A stretch of 64,000 nt of DNA from Nguyenibacter vanlangensis (GTDB lineage: Bacteria; Pseudomonadota; Alphaproteobacteria; Acetobacterales; Acetobacteraceae). Location: the NCBI RefSeq assembly GCF_038719015.1, contig NZ_CP152276.1:2988001-3052000 (forward strand), read 5' to 3'. Under the pieces are notes generated by a model. That model was not told where the DNA came from, searched no databases, and saw only the letters and a program-made list of their open reading frames with translations. The translations under genes and the position numbers were made by a program. Positions 14,536 to 23,743 of the stretch are shown here, piece by piece (position 1 is the stretch's first letter; every line of letters starts with the position of its first letter).

Positions 14536-15147
14536 TCAGAAGCCGCGCGCGGCGGCGGCGTGATCCACCTGCCGGGCCAGCAGGTCGGCCGGCGCGGACG
14601 TGCCGGTCACCTGGTGGACCAGGGTCTGCGCCGTGTCGCCGGCGATCTGGCGCAGCGACCCGAGCGCTTCGGCGCGGGCGTGGGCCACGCGGGCCTCGGC
14701 GTCGCGGATTTCCTGCGCGAGGCGGGCATTCATGTCCTGCGTCTGGCGAAGGGCGGCGAGGCGCGCGTCCTCGATCACCTTTTCGACGTTCGCCTGCGCC
14801 TCGGCCATCGCGGAGCGGCGGGCCTGGTGCAGTTCGTCCACCGCGGCGTCGGCATCCTGCTTGGCGCGGCGGGCGATGTCCAGATCGTTGTCGATCGTCT
14901 GGCGCCGGCCGGCCAGCACCTTCTCGACCCTGGGCAGGGCCGAGCGGCTGAGCAGCAGGTAGAGCACCAGGAAGATCGCGCCGCCCCAGATCACCTGGCC
15001 GATGACCAGCGGGTTGGCGAAATCGAGCTGCGGCATGCCCACGGCGCGCGCGCCCGGCGCGGCCATGACCAGCAGCGGCAGGGCCAGCGCGCACGTCGCG
15101 AGAGACGACGCCGCCTTGCGGGTGATCGACACCGCGGAACGTGCCAC
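14536..15147 (-). CDS. atpG: F0 ATP synthase subunit b' (second b-type stalk subunit)
   Basis: Pairs with AtpF as a heterodimeric peripheral stalk. The 203-residue protein begins with a signal-like segment (about residues 14-35), then a membrane helix (VIGQVIWGGAIFLVLYLLL) and a long charged coiled coil. Two different b genes side by side are typical of Alphaproteobacteria. The long N-terminus before the main helix is unusual, and an internal start could give a shorter protein; the upstream ATG is kept because it lies 14 bp from the atpE stop. The gene name atpG/atpF' varies between annotations. Confidence 0.9.
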   Translation of the reverse strand: MARSAVSITRKAASSLATCALALPLLVMAAPGARAVGMPQLDFANPLVIGQVIWGGAIFLVLYLLLSRSALPRVEKVLAGRRQTIDNDLDIARRAKQDADAAVDELHQARRSAMAEAQANVEKVIEDARLAALRQTQDMNARLAQEIRDAEARVAHARAEALGSLRQIAGDTAQTLVHQVTGTSAPADLLARQVDHAAAARGF

Positions 15148-15161
15148 GTCGGCCTCCGGAC

Positions 15162-15386
15162 TTAGACGAACAGGATCAGGAAGGCGATCAGCAGGGCGTA
15201 GAGGGCCACGGCTTCGGTCAGGGCGAAGCCCAGCATGCCCAGGCCGAACACGTGCGGACGCGCGGCGGGGTTGCGGGCGATGCTGCTGACCAGCGTGGAG
15301 AAGATGTTACCCAGGCCGATGCCGACGCCGGCGAGGGCGATAACGGCGATACCGGCACCAATTTCCCGGGCTGCAGCGATGTCCAT
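15162..15386 (-). CDS. atpE: F0 ATP synthase subunit c
   Basis: Proteolipid that forms the proton-carrying rotor ring. The 74 residues form a two-helix hairpin with the polar loop ARNPAARP and the proton-binding carboxylate Glu58 in [23 protein letters not shown] precedes the start. It lies between atpB and the b' gene. The ion-site context lacks the Gln/Thr sodium-binding signature, so proton coupling is expected. Confidence 0.95.
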   Translation of the reverse strand: MDIAAAREIGAGIAVIALAGVGIGLGNIFSTLVSSIARNPAARPHVFGLGMLGFALTEAVALYALLIAFLILFV

Positions 15387-15442
15387 AGCGAGGCTTTCCT
15401 TGGTTGTTCAGGCGTTCAGGAGAGGCTGGGGATAGGCCGCGA

Positions 15443-16192
15443 TCAGTGTGCGACCGCCTCCCGCAGGTAGATGCAGGTGAGGATCGCGAACACGTAGGCC
15501 TGGAGCGCGCCCACCAGCAGTTCGAGCGCCATCAGCGCGACATTGATGACCACCGGCCCGACGGCGAGGACATCGCCGAACAGGCCGAGCCCGGCCAGCA
15601 TGATCGTGAAGGCGGCGAACATTTCGAACATCACGTGGCCCGCCACCATGTTGGCGAAAAGACGGATCGACAGGCTCACGGGACGGGAAAGGAAGGAGAG
15701 GATTTCGATCGGCACCAGCAGCGGGGCCAGGGCCAGCGGCGCGCCGGCCGGCATGAAATGCGCGAAGAATTTCGCGCCCTGGACCCTGAGCGACACGATG
15801 ACCGACAGCACGAACACCAGCAGCGCCAGCGCGAGCGTGACCGCGATATGGCTGGTGAAGGCGAAGGAAAAGGGCAGCAGGCCGAGATAATTGCCGGCCA
15901 GGATGAAGAAGAACAGCGTGAAGACGAACGGGAAGAAGGCGCGGCCCTCGGCCCCGATCGTATCGACCGCCATGTCGTGGATGAAGTCGTAGCAGATTTC
16001 CGCCGCGGCCTGCAGGCGGCCCGGCACCACGGCGGCGGGGCGCATGCCCAGATAGAGGAAGCCCAGCACCAGGGCCGACGCCACGATCATCATCGCCGGC
16101 GACTGGCTGAAGCGCAGCGATTGACCCAGCCCACCCAGAACCGGATGGAGCGCGAACTGGCCCAGTGCGTCGATGGTGGATCCGGCCGCCAA
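15443..16192 (-). CDS. atpB: F0 ATP synthase subunit a
   Basis: Membrane stator that provides the proton half-channels. The 249-residue protein has about six hydrophobic helices, the essential Arg in PVSLSIRLFANMVAGHVM and the closing helix LVGALQAYVFAILTCIYL. It sits 33 bp after atpI and 56 bp before atpE. Confidence 0.95.
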   Translation of the reverse strand: MAAGSTIDALGQFALHPVLGGLGQSLRFSQSPAMMIVASALVLGFLYLGMRPAAVVPGRLQAAAEICYDFIHDMAVDTIGAEGRAFFPFVFTLFFFILAGNYLGLLPFSFAFTSHIAVTLALALLVFVLSVIVSLRVQGAKFFAHFMPAGAPLALAPLLVPIEILSFLSRPVSLSIRLFANMVAGHVMFEMFAAFTIMLAGLGLFGDVLAVGPVVINVALMALELLVGALQAYVFAILTCIYLREAVAH

Positions 16193-16225
16193 CTTCGTCT
16201 TCCCTCTACCGTTCCGGCCCTGCGG

Positions 16226-16561
16226 TTACAGGCCCGGCTTGTCCCCCGGCGTGTCCAGCGGCCTGACCAGACGCCAGACATTCAGCACGCCCGCAGCGCC
16301 GCCCAGGAACGCAAACAGGATCAGGAAGGCCGGGCGCGTGCCGAGCCACCGGTCGAGCCCCCAGCCGATCGCGACACCGACCGCGAGGGCCGATACCATC
16401 TCGGTGCCCGCCCTGAGAACCACGCCCAGGGCCGACATGTCGCTGGCGGACAAGCCGCTGCCCTGCGCCGCCGGCGCCGCCCGGTCCGGATTGTTCCGGT
16501 CCATGGCCTGCTTCAGGCGGGTATCGAAGGACTGGCGGGAGCTGTCCGTATCCTTACCCAA
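16226..16561 (-). CDS. atpI: AtpI/AtpZ-type F0 assembly protein
   Basis: Helps c-ring assembly or ion supply for F0. The 111-residue protein has a hydrophilic start of about 45 residues and two membrane helices, with VAIGWGLDRWLGTRPAFLIL, typical of the family, between them. It is the first gene of the F0 operon; the promoter should lie in the 178-bp gap between it and purH. Confidence 0.85.
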   Translation of the reverse strand: MGKDTDSSRQSFDTRLKQAMDRNNPDRAAPAAQGSGLSASDMSALGVVLRAGTEMVSALAVGVAIGWGLDRWLGTRPAFLILFAFLGGAAGVLNVWRLVRPLDTPGDKPGL

Positions 16562-16739
16562 TGTTCACACCTCCAGGCGGGTGCAGGCGCTAGCTAACGA
16601 CGCGGCATGAGGCTGTCAAGCAACGCGCACCCCCCGATGCGCGGAAAACGGGGATATGCGCGGCCGCCGCGGGCATGACGGTTTCGAGATAGGTCCTAAC
16701 GCGCGGCGGGCCGCCCGGCTGCGCGGGCGTCGCCGCCGG

Positions 16740-18317
16740 TCAGTGGCGGAAATGCCGCATGCCGGTGAAGACCATGGCGATGCCCGCGCGGTCGGCGGCG
16801 GCGATGACCTCGTCATCGCGGATCGAGCCGCCCGGCTGGATCACCGCGGTGGCGCCGGCGGCGATCGCGGCCTCGAGCCCGTCGGCGAAGGGGAAGAACG
16901 CGTCGGAGGCGACCACGCTGCCGGTGGTGAGCGGCTGGTCCAGCCCGGCGGCGCGGGCGGCGTCGGCGCCCTTGAGCGCGGCGATGCGCGCGGAGTCCAC
17001 GCGGCTCATCTGTCCGGCGCCGATGCCGACCGTGGCCTGGCCGCGCGCATAGACGATGGCGTTGGACTTGACGTGCTTGCCGACGCGGAAGGCGAAGACC
17101 AGATCGGCCATCTCGGCCTCGGTCGGGGCGCGGCGCGTCACGACGCGCAGCGCGTCGGGCAGGATGCGGCCGTCGTCGCGCGTCTGGGCCAGGAAGCCGC
17201 CGGCCACGGAACGGACCACCACGCCGCCCTGGGCCGGGTCGGGCATGGCGCCGGTCAGCAGCAGGCGCAGGTTCTTCTTCCTGGCCAGGATGGCCTGGGC
17301 CTCGTCCGTCGCGTCGGGGGCGACGATGACTTCGGTGAAGATCGTGGCGATGCGCGACGCGGCGTCGGCGTCGAGCGTGCGGTTGAGCGCCACGATGCCG
17401 CCGAAGGCCGAGACCGGGTCGCAGCGCAGGGCCAGGTCCCATGCCGCCGACAGGCTGTCGGCGGTGGCGACGCCGCAGGGATTGGCGTGCTTGACGATGA
17501 CCACGGCGGGGGCATCGAATTCGGCCACGGCCTCGAACGCGGCGTCGGTGTCGTTGAGGTTGTTGTAGGAGAGCGCCTTGCCCTGCACCTGGCGCGCGGT
17601 GGCGACGCCCGGGCGGGTGCTGCCGTCGGCGTAGAAGGCGGCCTGCTGGTGCGGGTTTTCGCCGTAGCGCAGGCTTTCGCGGCGGATGCCGGCGATGGTC
17701 AGCCGTTCGGGCAGCGCGTCGCCGCGCTGGCCGGCGAACCAGGACGCGATCGCGGAATCATAGGACGCGGTGCGGGCATAGGCCGCGCCGGCCAGGTCGC
17801 GCCGGGCGGCCAGGGTGGTGCCGCCGGCGGCCAGGGCGTCGATCACCGCGCCGTACTGGGACGGGTCGGTCAGCACCGCGACATGGCCGTGATTCTTGGC
17901 CGCCGCGCGGATCAGCGCCGGGCCGCCGATATCGATGTTCTCGATGCAGTCCTCGGGGCCGGCGCCGGAGGCCACCGTGGCCTCGAACGGATAGAGATTG
18001 ACCGCCACCAGGTCGATCGGGGCGATGCCGTGTTCGTCCATCTGCGCCAGGTGCGCCGGCAGGTCGCGCCGGCCGAGAATGCCGCCATGGATCTGCGGCA
18101 CCAGGGTCTTGACCCGTCCGTCCAGGATTTCGGGGAAGCCGGTATGGTCCGAGACCTCGGTCACCGGAAGGCCGGCATCGCGCAGGGCACGGGCCGAGCC
18201 GCCGGTCGAGAGGATTTCGGCGCCGTGGGCGAGCAGCGCGCGCGCGAGGTCGAGCAACCCCGTCTTGTCGGAAACGGAAATCAGCGCGCGGCGGACCGGC
18301 ACTTGCGTCTGGGTCAT
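16740..18317 (-). CDS. purH: bifunctional AICAR formyltransferase/IMP cyclohydrolase
   Basis: Catalyses the last two steps of IMP synthesis. The 525-residue protein has the N-terminal cyclohydrolase (MGS-like) domain, with SVSDKTGL and [13 protein letters not shown], and the C-terminal transformylase domain with [21 protein letters not shown], the Lys/His catalytic region [13 protein letters not shown] and the C-terminal FRH ending. Length and motifs are normal. It is monocistronic, between the F0 operon and pabC. Confidence 0.96.
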   Translation of the reverse strand: MTQTQVPVRRALISVSDKTGLLDLARALLAHGAEILSTGGSARALRDAGLPVTEVSDHTGFPEILDGRVKTLVPQIHGGILGRRDLPAHLAQMDEHGIAPIDLVAVNLYPFEATVASGAGPEDCIENIDIGGPALIRAAAKNHGHVAVLTDPSQYGAVIDALAAGGTTLAARRDLAGAAYARTASYDSAIASWFAGQRGDALPERLTIAGIRRESLRYGENPHQQAAFYADGSTRPGVATARQVQGKALSYNNLNDTDAAFEAVAEFDAPAVVIVKHANPCGVATADSLSAAWDLALRCDPVSAFGGIVALNRTLDADAASRIATIFTEVIVAPDATDEAQAILARKKNLRLLLTGAMPDPAQGGVVVRSVAGGFLAQTRDDGRILPDALRVVTRRAPTEAEMADLVFAFRVGKHVKSNAIVYARGQATVGIGAGQMSRVDSARIAALKGADAARAAGLDQPLTTGSVVASDAFFPFADGLEAAIAAGATAVIQPGGSIRDDEVIAAADRAGIAMVFTGMRHFRH

Positions 18318-18406
18318 CGCGGGGGCGACCTTTCACGGATGGAACGGACAGGAAGCCCGCGTCCTTATCCAACCCGGGCCGGTGGAGCAATGATCCTGTG
18401 CGCCGG

Positions 18407-19219
18407 TCAGTCCCGCAGGGCGGCGCGCACCCTGTCCGCCAGCCCGTCCGGGCAGGGCAGCGGGTCGCCGTCCAGGCTGGCGATGGGGCGCACCGACAGG
18501 CTGTTGACCAGCAGCGCGCCCCGGGCGGCGCGCACGTCGCCGGGGGTGAGCGGGGCCTCGGCCGCCAGGCCGCGCGCCAGCAGCACGGCGCGGGCGATGC
18601 CCGGCAGGGCGCCGTCATCGAGCGGCGGGGTCAGGAGCCCGTCGTCGCAACTGACCAGCAGGGTGCTGATCGTGCTTTCGGCGAGGCGGCCGGCAGCGTT
18701 GAGCAGCAGGGCGTCGTCGGCGCCGCGCTGTTCGGCTTCGAGCCGGGCGAGGATATTGGGCAGGTAATTGAGGCTTTTGACCCGCGACAGCGGCGAGGCG
18801 GCGTCACGCGTGATGCGGGTGCTGACGACCACGCGCGCCGGGGGCGGGACGGCGGCGCCGGACGCGGCGGCGGAAAAGGGGACGACCAGCAGGGTCGGCG
18901 CGGGGCGCGGGGGCGGCAGCAGGCCGCGCGGGCCGGCGCCGCGCGTGAGCGTCAGCCGCAGCGCGCCGTGGGCGACATCGTTGCGACGCAGCACCTGGCA
19001 CAGCGCGTCCTCGATCCGGTCGAGGTCGGGCGGGGGGAAGCACAGGATGGCGGCCCCCTGGCGCAGCCGGTCGAGATGGCGGGACAGGTGGGCGATCCGG
19101 CCATCGGCCACGCGCATCGTCTCGAACAATCCGTCGCCCAGGGTCAGGCCGCGATCGGCGGGGTCGATCCGCGCCTGATCGGCCGGCACCAGCCCGTCAT
19201 TCAGCCAGAGCCAGGTCAT
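18407..19219 (-). CDS. pabC: aminodeoxychorismate lyase / class IV aminotransferase
   Basis: PLP enzyme that splits 4-amino-4-deoxychorismate to p-aminobenzoate and pyruvate for folate synthesis. In 270 residues it shows the fold-type IV opening ([14 protein letters not shown]), the PLP-lysine region [18 protein letters not shown] and the AESTISTLL strand. The start ATG overlaps the pabB stop by the ATGA arrangement, so the two are translationally coupled, which favours the PabC function over branched-chain or D-amino-acid aminotransferase. Confidence 0.88.
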   Translation of the reverse strand: MTWLWLNDGLVPADQARIDPADRGLTLGDGLFETMRVADGRIAHLSRHLDRLRQGAAILCFPPPDLDRIEDALCQVLRRNDVAHGALRLTLTRGAGPRGLLPPPRPAPTLLVVPFSAAASGAAVPPPARVVVSTRITRDAASPLSRVKSLNYLPNILARLEAEQRGADDALLLNAAGRLAESTISTLLVSCDDGLLTPPLDDGALPGIARAVLLARGLAAEAPLTPGDVRAARGALLVNSLSVRPIASLDGDPLPCPDGLADRVRAALRD

Positions 19220-20703
19220 GTCCCGCCCCCTATGGGGCCGGGGGACCGGTCGGCCCCGAACAGGGCCAGCAGCGGTGCGATCTTGAGGCGCATTTCGGCA
19301 TATTCCCGTTCGGGGTCGGACAGGATGGTGATCCCGCCCCCGGCGGCGGCGGTGATCGTCCGCCGGGTGGTGGCCAGGGCGCGGATGATGACCGAACTGT
19401 CCATCGCGCCATCGGTTCCGATGCGGAACACCGCGCCGCAATAGGCGCCGCGCGGCGAGGATTCGAGCCTGTCGATGGTCTGCATGGCGCGGTGTTTCGG
19501 CGCGCCGGTGACCGAGCCCGGCGGCAGGGCGGCGCGCAGCAGGTCGAGCGCGTCGTATCCCGGCGCCAGAGTGGCCGCGATTTCGGACACCAGGTGATGG
19601 ACGTGCGCGAAACGTTCGACCGAAAACAGTTCGGGCACGCGCACGCTGCCCAATTGCGCGACGCGGCCGAGATCGTTGCGCATCAGGTCCACGATCATCA
19701 GGTTCTCGGCGCGCTCCTTCTCATCCATCGCCAGGGCGGCGCGCAGGGCGTCGTCCTGTTCGGGGGTGGCGCCGCGCGGGGCCGTGCCCTTGATCGGCCG
19801 GCTGCGCGCCACGCGGTCGGGGCCGAGCTGGATGAAGCGTTCGGGCGAGGCGGACAGCAGCCCGAAATCAGCCCCGCACGCCAGCCATGCGCCGAACGGC
19901 GCCGGGCTGGCGCGGCGCAGGGCGCGGTAAATGGCGTGATCGGCCAGCCCGCACGGGCGCGCGGCGCGCAGGCGGCCGGTGATGTTGACCTGGAAGATGT
20001 CGCCAGCCGCGATCCGGTCCACCGCGCGGGCCACGGCGGCGACATAACCGGCATGCGGCCGGTCCGGCACGAAATCGAGGCGCGGCAGGCCGGCCGGCAG
20101 CGGCGCGGGGGACAGCGCCGCCCATTCGGCCCGCATGGCGGCGAACAGGGCGTCGGGCGCGGGGGCGATGCCGGCGAGATGCACCTGGCGGCGCACCCGG
20201 TCGAACAGCAGCGCGTGGTCGTAGAGGCCGGCGGCGAAATCCGGCTGGCCGGATTCCGGGTCGGGCGCGTGGCGGGTGGCGAGTCCTTCGAGGGCCTGGC
20301 CGAGCGCGTAGCCGGCGAAGCCGATCGCGCCCCCGACGAAGGGCAGCGGATCATCACCCTGCCCCGTTTCGGCACTCGTTTCGGCGCCCGTTTCGGCAAG
20401 CGGCGCCGGGGCGGGCAGGAGGCGGCGCAGCACGGCCAGCGGGTCGGCGGCGAGCGGGTGGGTATCGGGCAGCGCCGTGCCGTCCAGCCGACAGGGGGCG
20501 CCGCGCCGCCAGTCCAGCGTGTGGCGCGGGCGGCGACACAGGATGGTCCAGCGGGCGCGGATCGCGGGGTCGCCGCCGCTGTCGAGGCAGGCCAGCCATG
20601 CCTCGTCCCGCCAGGCCCACAGCACGTCGTCGGGGTCGCGCCAGGGCAGGGTGAGCACACGGACGGGACCGGCCGGCATGGGCGCCGGCAGGGATGCCAG
20701 CAT
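19216..20703 (-). CDS. pabB: aminodeoxychorismate synthase component I
   Basis: Converts chorismate to aminodeoxychorismate with ammonia from a PabA amidotransferase. The 495-residue protein carries the chorismate-binding core: AGDIFQVNITGRL, SRPIKGTAPRG (the PIKGT motif separating PabB from TrpE-like proteins), ENLMIVDLMRNDLGRV and GSVTGAPKHRAM. The start ATG 20703 is five bases after the ptsP stop; a longer reading frame into ptsP is rejected. PabA is not in the window. Confidence 0.92.
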   Translation of the reverse strand: MLASLPAPMPAGPVRVLTLPWRDPDDVLWAWRDEAWLACLDSGGDPAIRARWTILCRRPRHTLDWRRGAPCRLDGTALPDTHPLAADPLAVLRRLLPAPAPLAETGAETSAETGQGDDPLPFVGGAIGFAGYALGQALEGLATRHAPDPESGQPDFAAGLYDHALLFDRVRRQVHLAGIAPAPDALFAAMRAEWAALSPAPLPAGLPRLDFVPDRPHAGYVAAVARAVDRIAAGDIFQVNITGRLRAARPCGLADHAIYRALRRASPAPFGAWLACGADFGLLSASPERFIQLGPDRVARSRPIKGTAPRGATPEQDDALRAALAMDEKERAENLMIVDLMRNDLGRVAQLGSVRVPELFSVERFAHVHHLVSEIAATLAPGYDALDLLRAALPPGSVTGAPKHRAMQTIDRLESSPRGAYCGAVFRIGTDGAMDSSVIIRALATTRRTITAAAGGGITILSDPEREYAEMRLKIAPLLALFGADRSPGPIGGGT

Positions 20704-20708
20704 TCGGG

Positions 20709-22595
20709 TCAGGTCCCGGCGGCGAATGCGTCGACCAGGGACGTGACCTCGGCCACGTCGGGGGCTTCCATCACCCGGTGGGCCAGGCGGCGGCAATCCT
20801 CGAACGACACGGCACGCACGGCGCGCTTGACCCGAGGCACCGCCGAGGCGGTCATCGAGAAGGAGCGCAGGCCCAGCCCGACCAGCAGCGGCACCGCGCG
20901 CGGGTCGCCGGCGATTTCGCCGCAGATCGAGATCGGGCGATATTGGCGCAGCGCGGCCTCGGTCACCGTCTGGATCAGGCGCAGCACCGCCGGGTGCAGC
21001 GGGTGGTAGAGGGACGCGACCTCGGCCGAGGCGCGGTCGACGGCGAGGGTGTACATCGTCAGGTCGTTGGTGCCGATGGCCATGAATTCGGCCTCTTGCG
21101 CCAGGGCGTCGCCCATCAGGGCGGCGGCGGGGGTTTCGACCATGATGCCCAACGGCGGCAGATTGTCGTCCAGCCGTACGCCCTTGCGGCGCAGGCGGCG
21201 GGCAACGCGGTGATAGATGTCCCGGGCCTCGCGCAGTTCGGGGACGGTGGTGACCATCGGCAGCATGACGCGCACCGGCCCCGCCGACGATGCCTTGAGG
21301 ATCGCCGCGAACTGGCTTTCCAGCACGGCGGGATGGCGCAGCAGCAGGCGCAGGCCGCGCATCCCCAGCGCCGGATTGACGCTTTCGCCCTCGCCGCGCA
21401 GCCCGGCGCGGTCCAGGGCCTCGCTGTGCTTTTCGCCGCCCCAGTCGACGACGCGGATGGTGGTGACGTCGCCCGCCATCGCGGTGACGATTTCGGAATA
21501 GATCGCCGCCTGCGCGTCCACGTCGGGCATCGCCTGGGCGTTCATGAACAGGAATTCGGTGCGCAGCAGCCCGATGCCCGCGGCGCCGGACTGGGCGATC
21601 AGGGGCAGTTCGGCCGGGAGTTCGAGATTGGCCTGGAGCTGGAGCTTCTCGCCGCTGGACAGGCGGGCCGCCAGGCGGCGCAGCCGGCCGAGCGCCTGGC
21701 GTTCGCGCGCATGGTCGGCCACCCCGAGCCGGGCGGCCGCCAGCGTGTCGGGCGCGGGATCGACCACCACCGTGCCGGCGGAGCCGTCCACCACCATGGT
21801 CGCCCCGTCACGCACCCGGGCCATCAGCCCATGCGCCGCCAGCACGGCGGGAATGCCCAGCGCGCGCAGCATGATGGCGGTATGGTCGGTCGCGCCGCCT
21901 TCCTCGGTCGCCACGGCGACGATGCGCGAGGGGTCGATCAGCGCGGCATCGGCCGGGCGAAGCTGTTCGGCGACCAGCACCGCGCCCTCGGGCACGGCGC
22001 TGAACGACCGGAAGGGCATGCGCCCCAGGTTGCGCAGCAGGCGGCGGCCGATTTCGCGGAATTCGCCGGCGCGGCGCTGGGCGGCGTCCTCGGCTTCGGA
22101 CGAGGGCGTCTCGCCGCCGAGGGTGGCGGCGGCGAGCTGTTCGGTTTCCTGGCGGACGGCGGCCTCGGCGGTCAGCCCGTCCTGGGTGATGCGGCGGCGG
22201 ATGCCGCGCAGCAGGCGCGACGGGCCGAGCATGCGGCGATAGACGTCGAGCAGCGAGCCGATTTCGATCTGGCTGTCCTCGGGCAGCAGGGCCAGCCGGT
22301 CGCGCAGCCGTTCGACCTGGCGCAGCGAGCGCGCCAGCGCCTCGGCCAGGCGGGCGAGTTCGGGGGCCGGGTCGTCGGCGCGGGCGGTGGGGTCGACCTG
22401 CGGCGCCGGGCTTTCGACCGCGATGGCGGCCGGGCCGATGGCGACGCCGCGCACCGTGGCGTCGCCGGCGAAACGGTGTTCCACGGGGCGATTCCGGGGG
22501 GGTTCCGGCGGGCGATTTTGCGCCGGACGGCGGGCCTGGCGTCGCGCGGGGCGCGTGGGGCGAGACGAGCCGTCCGCCCCGTCGATCGTCGTCAT
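20709..22595 (-). CDS. ptsP: phosphoenolpyruvate-protein phosphotransferase (enzyme I)
   Basis: Takes phosphate from PEP and passes it to HPr. The 628-residue protein has the N-terminal helical HPr-binding region, the phospho-His motif EEGGATDHTAIMLRALGIPA, and the PEP-binding barrel with GIGLLRTEFLFM, GTNDLTMYTLAVDR and the acid/base Cys in SICGEIAGDP. No GAF domain precedes it. The start is uncertain: ATG 22595 adds an Arg/Pro-rich leader; GTG 22484, just before the conserved GDATVRGVAIGPA region, is an alternative, and neither has a good ribosome site. A repeat pair fills the 333 bp between it and ptsH. Confidence 0.88.
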   Translation of the reverse strand: MTTIDGADGSSRPTRPARRQARRPAQNRPPEPPRNRPVEHRFAGDATVRGVAIGPAAIAVESPAPQVDPTARADDPAPELARLAEALARSLRQVERLRDRLALLPEDSQIEIGSLLDVYRRMLGPSRLLRGIRRRITQDGLTAEAAVRQETEQLAAATLGGETPSSEAEDAAQRRAGEFREIGRRLLRNLGRMPFRSFSAVPEGAVLVAEQLRPADAALIDPSRIVAVATEEGGATDHTAIMLRALGIPAVLAAHGLMARVRDGATMVVDGSAGTVVVDPAPDTLAAARLGVADHARERQALGRLRRLAARLSSGEKLQLQANLELPAELPLIAQSGAAGIGLLRTEFLFMNAQAMPDVDAQAAIYSEIVTAMAGDVTTIRVVDWGGEKHSEALDRAGLRGEGESVNPALGMRGLRLLLRHPAVLESQFAAILKASSAGPVRVMLPMVTTVPELREARDIYHRVARRLRRKGVRLDDNLPPLGIMVETPAAALMGDALAQEAEFMAIGTNDLTMYTLAVDRASAEVASLYHPLHPAVLRLIQTVTEAALRQYRPISICGEIAGDPRAVPLLVGLGLRSFSMTASAVPRVKRAVRAVSFEDCRRLAHRVMEAPDVAEVTSLVDAFAAGT

Positions 22596-22600
22596 GGCTC

Positions 22601-22741
22601 GGAGCCTGAGCAGCCAAGCGGGCTGACGAACGCACGCGCCGCGCAGCGACACGGAAGGCGTGGGTTTTCGAGCATCGGAGCGGCGCGGCCTTGTTGGCCG
22701 GTCGCCGCGAAGCGTAGGAAACGCGCGTCGGATCGCCGCCA
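22601..22741. repeat. 141-bp direct repeat between ptsH and ptsP, unit 1
   Basis: Shares with 22766-22906 the blocks GCGTGGGTTTTCGAGCATCG, CGGAGCGG, GGAAACGCGCGTCGG and ATCGCCGCCA in the same order and spacing (period 165 bp). Translations of its frames are Arg/Ala-rich and not protein-like. It fills the intergenic gap directly upstream of the ptsP start. Confidence 0.75.
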
Positions 22742-22765
22742 AAAGCGCTTTTGGAACCGACTCTT

Positions 22766-22906
22766 GGAGCCTGGCCGGACATGTGGGCTGGTGAGCGAGA
22801 GTGCCGCGCAGCGGCACGGCCGGCGTGGGTTTTCGAGCATCGGAGCGGAGCGGCCTTGTGGGCCGTGAGCACCGAAGCGCAGGAAACGCGCGTCGGATCG
22901 CCGCCA
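22766..22906. repeat. 141-bp direct repeat between ptsH and ptsP, unit 2
   Basis: Second, diverged copy of 22601-22741; the 24-bp spacer between units includes AAAAGCGCTTTT, a 12-bp palindrome. Confidence 0.75.
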
Positions 22907-22928
22907 GCGCGCATGTCCGGCCAGGCTC

Positions 22929-23234
22929 TCAGTCATCTTCATGGAAGCCGGCTTCGATCAGGGCGGTCAGCGCCTCGATCGCCGCGTGGGCGTCCCAGCC
23001 GGCGGCCATGAGGGTGATGGATTCCCCCCGGCCGGCGCCAAGCATCATCAGCCCCATGATCGAGCGGGCCGAGACCGTCTGGTCGCCGCGCGCGACCTCG
23101 ACATTCGCGTCGAACTGTTCGGCCACCGTGACCAGACGGGCCGCCGCACGGGCATGCAGGCCACGGCGGTTGACCATGGCAAGGGTGACGGACAGGACGT
23201 CCGGGTCCTGGGGATCGCGCCCGTCGGCGGACAT
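22929..23234 (-). CDS. ptsH: HPr phosphocarrier protein
   Basis: Carries phosphate from enzyme I to EIIA. The 101-residue protein has the active His27 in NRRGLHARAAARLV and the HprK target Ser58 in ARSIMGLMML. The start ATG 23234 is five bases after the EIIA gene stop, in a compact operon. An N-terminal extension of about ten residues precedes the normal HPr start. Confidence 0.93.
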   Translation of the reverse strand: MSADGRDPQDPDVLSVTLAMVNRRGLHARAAARLVTVAEQFDANVEVARGDQTVSARSIMGLMMLGAGRGESITLMAAGWDAHAAIEALTALIEAGFHEDD

Positions 23235-23239
23235 GGAGC

Positions 23240-23743
23240 CTAGCCGGCGGCGACCCGGCGCGGCGCGGCGCGATACGCCGCCGACGGCGGGGCCGGCATG
23301 TCGGGGACGCGGTCGCCCAGCAGGCAACTGCGCGCGCCGCCCAGGCATTGCGGCGGCAGGTGCGAGGCGGTGGAGATATATTTGCGGCCCGCGCCCTCGG
23401 CCAGTGCTGCGCATTCGGCCAGCGTATGGCCATTGCGGATCTGCGCCAGCTTGACCAGCATGGGCACGTTGACGCCGGCCAGAACCTCGACCCGGTCCGG
23501 TTCCATGGTCGAGATGGCGAGATTGGAGGGGGTGCTGCCGAACATGTCGGTCAGCAGCAGCACGCCGTCGCCGGTATCGACACCGGCGATCACCGATTGC
23601 AGGTCGGCGCGGCGCAGCACCGGATCGTCCCCCGGTTCGACATTCAGCGCGGCGAGCTGCGCCTGGGGCCCGACCACGTGTTCCATCGCGCGTTTCAAGG
23701 TTTCGCCGAGCGCGCCATGGGTGACCAGAACCATACCGATCAT
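23240..23743 (-). CDS. mannose-family PTS EIIA protein
   Basis: Regulatory phosphoacceptor: the active His9 is in VLVTHGALGETL, followed by the EIIA(Man) core LLTDMFGSTPSNLAIS and VNVPMLVKL. The 167-residue protein has a C-terminal tail of about 40 residues beyond the domain. No EIIB, EIIC or EIID genes are nearby, so it most likely signals rather than transports sugar. It overlaps the rapZ stop by four bases. Confidence 0.9.
   Translation of the reverse strand: MIGMVLVTHGALGETLKRAMEHVVGPQAQLAALNVEPGDDPVLRRADLQSVIAGVDTGDGVLLLTDMFGSTPSNLAISTMEPDRVEVLAGVNVPMLVKLAQIRNGHTLAECAALAEGAGRKYISTASHLPPQCLGGARSCLLGDRVPDMPAPPSAAYRAAPRRVAAG

Noticed and set aside
15404..16597. 397-residue plus-strand frame antisense to atpB and atpI
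   Set aside because: Shadow of the well-conserved F0 operon.
16656..18767. 703-residue plus-strand reading frame antisense to purH
   Set aside because: No family motifs; Gly/Arg/Asp-rich composition typical of the reverse frame of a GC-rich gene. The purH protein on the other strand is complete.
20694..22868. 724-residue plus-strand reading frame antisense to ptsP
   Set aside because: Shadow of ptsP, whose catalytic motifs are clear on the minus strand.
22596..22928. Small Arg-rich proteins encoded by the ptsH-ptsP repeat units
   Set aside because: Different frames give equally odd Arg/Ala/Cys-rich products, no ribosome sites, and the similarity between units is at DNA level.
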